DNA of 8,710 nt from Thiotrichales bacterium HSG1. Its GTDB lineage: Bacteria; Pseudomonadota; Gammaproteobacteria; Beggiatoales; Beggiatoaceae. Of this stretch, positions 4,328 to 8,710 are shown piece after piece. A program made the translations under genes and the position numbers. Below the pieces are notes generated by a model. It was not told the DNA's origin, ran no database searches, and saw only the letters and a program-made list of their open reading frames with translations. How positions within the stretch are numbered: the first letter of the stretch is position 1; each line of letters opens with the position of its first letter. The stretch spans positions 1 through 8,710 of the forward strand of contig JAUCGN010000069.1 of NCBI GenBank assembly GCA_030378125.1. The letters are read 5' to 3'.

Positions 4328-6805
4328 TCATGCTTTAAAATTCAAATATTTATACACATTATCTGCTTCCAAATCAATGGCTTTAAAACACTGCAAATAA
4401 TCAGTTACAGTTGGAATCTTACCAAATTGTGCTGTTACCGCAGCTAATTCAGCTGAAGCTAGATAAACTTTAGCATTTTTACCTAAACGGTTGGGAAAAT
4501 TGCGAGTTGAAGTAGAAATAACGGTTGCATTTTCTTTAACTCTAGCCTGATTACCCATGCACAAAGAACAACCAGGTACTTCAGTTCTTGCACCAGCTTT
4601 ACCAAAAACAGAATAAACACCCTCTTGGATTAATTGCTGTTCATCCATACGAGTAGGCGGTGTTATCCACAAACGAACTGGGACATCTTCCGTCAATATT
4701 TTACTTGCTGCTCGATAGTGACCGATATTAGTCATACATGAGCCAATAAACACCTCATCAATCTTTTGCCCAGCAACTTGGGATAATGGTTTTATATCAT
4801 CTGGATCATGAGGACAAGCCAATAGTGGTTCCGTAATTTTGTTCAAGTCAATGTCAATAGTTGCAGTATATTCCGCATCCTTATCAGGTTCCAGCAACAC
4901 TGGGTTTTCCAACCATTTTTCCATTGCCATAATTCGTTGGGAAATAGTCTCTTTATTACCATAATTATCAGCTATTAACTGACGCAACAAAGCCACATTA
5001 GAAGTCAAATATTCAATGATAGGTTCCTTGTCCAATCTAACAGTACAACCATTAGCAGAACGTTCAGCAGAAGCATCAGCAAATTCAAATGCTTGCTCAA
5101 CTTTTAACTTGGGTAATCCCTCAATTTCTAAAATTCTACCTGAAAAAATATTCTTTTTACCAGCTTTAGCAACAGTTAATAAACCTTGTTGGATAGCAAC
5201 ATAGGGGATAGCATTGACCAAATCACGCAGAGTAATTCCGGGCTGCATTTTACCTTTAAAACGCACTAATACAGATTCTGGCATATCCAAAGGCATTACA
5301 CCTAACGCTGAAGCAAATGCCACCAGACCAGAACCAGCCGGAAAACTAATTCCAATAGGAAAACGAGTGTGAGAATCTGCCCCAGTACCAAGCGTATCAG
5401 GTAAAATCATCCGATTGATCCACGAATGGATTATTCCATCACCTGGTTTTAAGACAACTCCACCACGTTGTTCCATAAAAGTTGGCAGATTATTTTGCAG
5501 TTGAATATCAATTGGTTTAGGATAAGCTGCTGTATGACAAAAACTTTGCATCACTAAATCGGCAGAAAAATGTAAACAAGCTAATTCTTTCAATTCATCA
5601 CGAGTCATCGCTCCGGTAGTATCCTGAGAGCCAACAGTAGTAATTTTTGGTTCACAATAAATACCCGGTCTAATTCCAGCCACGTCACAGGCTTTGCCGA
5701 CAATTTTTTGGGCTAAAGTAAAACCTGTAGTATAGGTCTTGCTTGGTTGTGGTTGGATGAAGGTTTGAGTTGGTTCCAATCCTAAAGTTTTACGAGCTTT
5801 ATTGGTTAAAGTACGCCCAATTATCAATGGGATTCGGCCACCAGCTTGAATTTCATCTGGCAAGGTAACCGGATAAATTTTAAAACTACTTACCTCAGTA
5901 CCTGTTTGGTTAATAATTTTGCCTTGATACGGATAAATTGTAATTACATCACCATGATTTATCTTAGTAACATCACATTCTATCGGCAATGCACCTGAAT
6001 CTTCAGCAGTATTAAAAAATATGGGGGCTATTTTGCCACCTAGAATTATTCCGCCTTGACGTTTGTTAGGAATGTTGGGAATATCATTGCCAATATGCCA
6101 AAGTAATGAATTAATTGCTGATTTACGAGAAGAGCCAGTACCAACCACATCTCCACAGTAAGCTATTGGTTTGGGTAAATTAGCTATGGTTTCCAAAGCG
6201 TTAGGTATTTTATTAACCAGCATAGATTTGGCATGTAATGGTATATCTGGTCGACTCCAAGCCTCTGATGCTGGGGATAAATCATCAGTGTTAGTTTCAC
6301 CATCTACTTTAAATACCGTAACTGTTATTGATTCTGGCAATTTTGGTTTGGAAGTAAACCATTCCGCTTCAGCCCAAGAGTTTAAAATTTGGTCTGACCA
6401 TTTATCTTGTCTGGCAACAATTTGTTCAAATATCTCAAAAATCAATAAAGTATGAGACAAAGCATGGGCGGCAATTGAAGCCAAAGTATCATTATCAAGC
6501 AGGTCTACTAAAGGCTGTAAATTATAACCACCACGCATTGTTCCAAGCAACTCGGTAGCGTGACTCGGAGTTATCAAGGAACAAACTTTGTTACCTTTAG
6601 AAATATCAGCCAAAAAATTAGCTTTAATTTCAGCTGCTTCATCAACACCAGGTGGTACTCGTTCTACCAATAATTCTAACAGTTCTTGGTTGGATGAATT
6701 TTGAATCAATTTTATTAAATCAGATACTTGATTAGAATTTAACGGTAAAGGTGGTAGATTTTGATCGGTACGTTCTGTACAGTGTTGTTGGTAAGCAGTT
6801 AACAT
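4328..6805 (-). CDS. acnB: aconitate hydratase B / 2-methylisocitrate dehydratase
   Basis: AcnB is the main TCA-cycle aconitase of many proteobacteria, interconverting citrate and isocitrate through cis-aconitate with a [4Fe-4S] cluster. It also hydrates 2-methyl-cis-aconitate. The AcnB domain order is seen: a HEAT-like region (about 1-155, including [12 protein letters not shown]), the swivel domain (about 160-345, with [11 protein letters not shown] and [12 protein letters not shown]), then the catalytic domains. Cluster ligands are Cys690 in [11 protein letters not shown] and Cys746 and Cys749 in [19 protein letters not shown] and DSHTRFPIG are also intact. The 825 residues are about 40 fewer than in E. 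coli: a linker near residues 198-210 is shortened and the tail after YLNF is missing. The start has a weak GAGA six bases upstream and matches AcnB N-termini. The gene converges on the ubiV operon and lies downstream of tamB on the same strand. Confidence 0.97.
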   Translation of the reverse strand: MLTAYQQHCTERTDQNLPPLPLNSNQVSDLIKLIQNSSNQELLELLVERVPPGVDEAAEIKANFLADISKGNKVCSLITPSHATELLGTMRGGYNLQPLVDLLDNDTLASIAAHALSHTLLIFEIFEQIVARQDKWSDQILNSWAEAEWFTSKPKLPESITVTVFKVDGETNTDDLSPASEAWSRPDIPLHAKSMLVNKIPNALETIANLPKPIAYCGDVVGTGSSRKSAINSLLWHIGNDIPNIPNKRQGGIILGGKIAPIFFNTAEDSGALPIECDVTKINHGDVITIYPYQGKIINQTGTEVSSFKIYPVTLPDEIQAGGRIPLIIGRTLTNKARKTLGLEPTQTFIQPQPSKTYTTGFTLAQKIVGKACDVAGIRPGIYCEPKITTVGSQDTTGAMTRDELKELACLHFSADLVMQSFCHTAAYPKPIDIQLQNNLPTFMEQRGGVVLKPGDGIIHSWINRMILPDTLGTGADSHTRFPIGISFPAGSGLVAFASALGVMPLDMPESVLVRFKGKMQPGITLRDLVNAIPYVAIQQGLLTVAKAGKKNIFSGRILEIEGLPKLKVEQAFEFADASAERSANGCTVRLDKEPIIEYLTSNVALLRQLIADNYGNKETISQRIMAMEKWLENPVLLEPDKDAEYTATIDIDLNKITEPLLACPHDPDDIKPLSQVAGQKIDEVFIGSCMTNIGHYRAASKILTEDVPVRLWITPPTRMDEQQLIQEGVYSVFGKAGARTEVPGCSLCMGNQARVKENATVISTSTRNFPNRLGKNAKVYLASAELAAVTAQFGKIPTVTDYLQCFKAIDLEADNVYKYLNFKA

Positions 6806-6839
6806 CTTTTATCTCGTATTTTTCTGGAAATATGTTGAC

Positions 6840-6867
6840 TTAGTAGTCCTAAAATAGGTAGTGACAA
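6840..6867 (-). promoter_or_regulatory. weak candidate promoter for acnB
   Basis: On the minus strand TTGTCA (6867-6862, 5 of 6 to TTGACA) is followed after 16 bases by TACTAA (6845-6840, 3 of 6 to TATAAT). The start of transcription would lie about 30 bases before the acnB ATG. The -10 is poor, so this is only a suggestion. Confidence 0.2.
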
Positions 6868-7028
6868 ACTTTCCTGAGTTTTTAAACCTAGAACGTTTTT
6901 TTGGAGTTACCACTGTTTAGGACACCGTTTATTTTAATCAAAACTGAATAGTAGGGGGATAACGAAACCTATTATTAGCCATTGTTCTTGATCGGTTAGT
7001 TTCCGCTTAGGTCCTCATTACCATTAAG

Positions 7029-7057
7029 TTAAGAAATAAGCAATCATATGATATAAT
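7029..7057 (+). promoter_or_regulatory. consensus-like promoter reading away from acnB
   Basis: TTAAGA (7029-7034, 4 of 6 to TTGACA) lies 17 bases before a perfect TATAAT (7052-7057). It is the best match to a sigma-70 promoter that I found in the window. It points right, into a region with no convincing + strand gene and then into the antisense of the tamB 3' end. It could drive a small RNA, or it could be a chance match in AT-rich DNA. Confidence 0.35.
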
Positions 7058-7294
7058 AACATAAATTAACCAAACAAGTAGATGACATAATATATTTAGA
7101 AAAAACAAATAGTTGAAGTAAGTAAAAAACTAATTTTTGTTGATAAACTTTGTTATTTTCCTTCATCATGACAGGAGCATTGGGTCTGAAAGATGTTTTA
7201 ACCTAACGTTTTGCCTAAAAATTATCAAAATCCTTTGGAAAGTTCTGGTTTTTTATCTTGGGAACCACAGTTTAAGCTCACTGCCAAAACTTTT

Positions 7295-8710
7295 TTACCG
7301 TTCTAAAGTATATCGCAAATCCACTCCACTTTGAGTACCAGTCTCACTTTCCAAAGTCCAGCGTTTAGTCAATTGATAACGCATTTTTAACAGATTACTG
7401 CCATCAAACAACCCTATACCATAACTAACATATAACTCAGGAGTCAAATACTTACCCAATACAAAAGCAGCATTTTCAACCCCATCATCGGTGGAAATTC
7501 CCGCTTCATCCAACCCAAACTCACTACCAATTTTATTAGTTAACGCATTACTTTTGCTGAGAGGCAACTCTGCCGCCGCAGCCAACAATAGATCACCACC
7601 ACCTGAACCTGCTTGGGCCGCTGGTTTACCTAATACAATGTAGGATAATTTATTGCTTTCATCCATAGCCGGCTCAGAATATAGGTCCATCCGTAAATTT
7701 TGGGCTGTACCATTGATATGAACGCCTGAAATTACATCCTCATCACCTCTTATTCTAGTACCACCAGCCAATACCACTTCTTCACCAGCTTGTCCTTTAC
7801 CTTCAATTTTACGGAAAGCCCTTATATCTAAACCCGGATTTTCAATTGGACCACCAGCAAAAAATATCTTGCCTTTGTTAATAGTTAAATTTTGGCCATA
7901 AGCCTTAAAGGTACCGTCAATCCATAGTTCACCATTGCCAACAGTTGCTTTACCCGGCTCATTACTGGCTGTTAAAGTTCCACCCAAACGACTCTTTAGT
8001 CCAGCACCTTCAAAGGTAATATTATCTCCAAATATAACTTTAACATTGGTTGCTATCTGCATACCAGCACCAGTTTTTTTCACCGATTTATCATTTTTCT
8101 CATCAATTTCATCAACAAACACAACATCCTTAGAAATTGCCACCGCTCCACCACCAGAACCTTTGGGAGGACTGAAAGCAGCTTCTGGAATCAGTAGCTC
8201 ACCAATCACCGCAATATTTTCTGGAGCTAAATTGATGTCTATATCAGGAGAGATCAATACCCACGCACTGGGCATATTAACCACTTCAAAATCGTTGCCA
8301 TTAATATTTATTTTTGCATCCCAATTGGTTAAGGATGGCAAATTAGCTTGACCTTTAAAATTTAATTGGCAATCAGCAGAATTGCATTCACCAGAACGAA
8401 TTCCACCATCTAAATAAAACTTTTCACTATTGTCACTGTGTAATGCCAAGTTGAAATCCTTTAATACCAAACCTAAATCTGGTAATTCAGTAGCTACATC
8501 AATAACTTGAATCTTACCCTTTAATTTAGGATTGTCCAACCAACCAGCTACGGTTATATCTATCCCAACCTTTCCTTTAGTATCTTCCGCTTGTGGCACA
8601 AAGGTTGGCAAAATATCCAAATCATCAAATTTAGCAGTTAAATTAGCTGTTATGGGCTGTTTACCTTTGGGCGGTATGTGTGTCAACTTAGGTAATTTGA
8701 TTTTACCACT
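7295..8710 (-). CDS. tamB: TamB, translocation and assembly module subunit (C-terminal part, cut by window end)
   Basis: TamB is a very long periplasm-spanning protein anchored in the inner membrane. It works with the outer-membrane protein TamA and with other AsmA-like proteins in envelope assembly and phospholipid transport to the outer membrane. The last 471 codons are visible and the frame stays open to position 8710, so the gene starts outside; the in-frame TTG at 8686 is internal. The visible part shows the beta-repeat style of the family and the conserved TamB C-terminal domain (formerly DUF490): a GELWIDGTFKAYGQNLTI stretch, then KGKIFFAGGPIENPGLDIRA, then SEPAMDESNKLSYIVLGKP, and a final beta-strand pattern ending LRYTLER. 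Gly-rich linkers lie near visible residues 183-190 and 367-374. Cys109 and Cys114 might form a disulfide. tamA would be expected upstream, beyond the window. Confidence 0.92.
   Translation of the reverse strand, partial: SGKIKLPKLTHIPPKGKQPITANLTAKFDDLDILPTFVPQAEDTKGKVGIDITVAGWLDNPKLKGKIQVIDVATELPDLGLVLKDFNLALHSDNSEKFYLDGGIRSGECNSADCQLNFKGQANLPSLTNWDAKININGNDFEVVNMPSAWVLISPDIDINLAPENIAVIGELLIPEAAFSPPKGSGGGAVAISKDVVFVDEIDEKNDKSVKKTGAGMQIATNVKVIFGDNITFEGAGLKSRLGGTLTASNEPGKATVGNGELWIDGTFKAYGQNLTINKGKIFFAGGPIENPGLDIRAFRKIEGKGQAGEEVVLAGGTRIRGDEDVISGVHINGTAQNLRMDLYSEPAMDESNKLSYIVLGKPAAQAGSGGGDLLLAAAAELPLSKSNALTNKIGSEFGLDEAGISTDDGVENAAFVLGKYLTPELYVSYGIGLFDGSNLLKMRYQLTKRWTLESETGTQSGVDLRYTLER

Larger units (their letters stand above)
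6806..7294. other. 489-bp intergenic region between acnB and tamB
   Basis: No open frame here has the composition of a gene. A 65-codon + strand frame that starts at 7137 runs into the antisense of tamB and has no ribosome-binding site or familiar residues. I found no tRNA, 4.5S, tmRNA or RNase P signature. The region should hold the acnB promoter on the minus strand. On the + strand it holds a promoter-like pair ending in a consensus TATAAT. It may also contain decayed coding sequence, but nothing can be recognised. Confidence 0.5.

Noticed and set aside
6928..6941. TTTAT-TTTA-ATCAA, one mismatch from an FNR site, upstream of acnB
   Set aside because: It is asymmetric, almost all A/T, and has no promoter at a fitting distance, so chance is the simpler explanation.
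7220..7294. Minus-strand frame reading VLAVSLNCGSQDKK, reminiscent of an acetate kinase start
   Set aside because: The frame is only about two dozen codons, has no proper start or ribosome-binding site, and lacks the rest of the acetate kinase sequence.
7137..7334. 65-codon + strand frame in the acnB-tamB gap
   Set aside because: No ribosome-binding site, no recognisable residue pattern, and its end overlaps the tamB 3' coding sequence on the other strand.
7935..8351. 138-codon + strand frame inside tamB
   Set aside because: It lies wholly within the strongly recognised tamB coding sequence. Its Pro/Ser-rich translation looks like the antisense of Gly-rich coding DNA.
8684..8686. TTG as a tamB start codon
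   Set aside because: The frame stays open to the window edge, and TamB proteins are far longer than 463 residues.

Overview
The window reads as chromosomal DNA of an AT-rich gammaproteobacterium-like organism (about one third G+C by eye, with AT-rich intergenic DNA). The assignment rests on the proteins: LepB, PrpB, UbiV, AcnB and TamB all align from memory with their proteobacterial, especially gammaproteobacterial, counterparts. TamB implies an outer membrane, and UbiV implies ubiquinone made without oxygen, at least under some conditions. I cannot name the species. A host-associated or streamlined lifestyle is possible, but the window does not show it.

Layout, left to right. Positions 1-339 are a gene-free AT-rich leader with a small inverted repeat and a candidate promoter. 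They are followed by lepB (signal peptidase I, +), which ends at a good stem-loop/T-tract terminator. Next is a solitary prpB (2-methylisocitrate lyase, +) with its own candidate promoter and a weak terminator. Then comes a three-gene unit on +: ubiV, a small lipoprotein and a 107-residue helical protein. A near-perfect FNR/ANR-type palindrome sits upstream of it, at the class II spacing from a -10-like hexamer. Between this unit and the convergent acnB lies a 164-bp element with 24-bp terminal inverted repeats, which looks like a miniature transposable element. acnB (aconitase B) follows on the minus strand, then a 489-bp gene-free gap, then the C-terminal 471 codons of tamB on the minus strand, cut by the window end.

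How the genes fit together. LepB and TamB belong to envelope biogenesis. PrpB cleaves 2-methylisocitrate in propionate catabolism, and AcnB, besides its TCA role, can supply 2-methylisocitrate, so the two may share a pathway although they are not co-transcribed. UbiV is half of the UbiU-UbiV Fe-S hydroxylase of oxygen-independent ubiquinone synthesis; ubiU is not next to it here. I saw no CRISPR array, rRNA, recognisable tRNA, phage gene or toxin-antitoxin pair. The items most worth a second look are the putative oxygen-responsive control of the ubiV operon, its two unknown passenger genes, and the MITE-like repeat. I did not find a convincing new multi-gene system.
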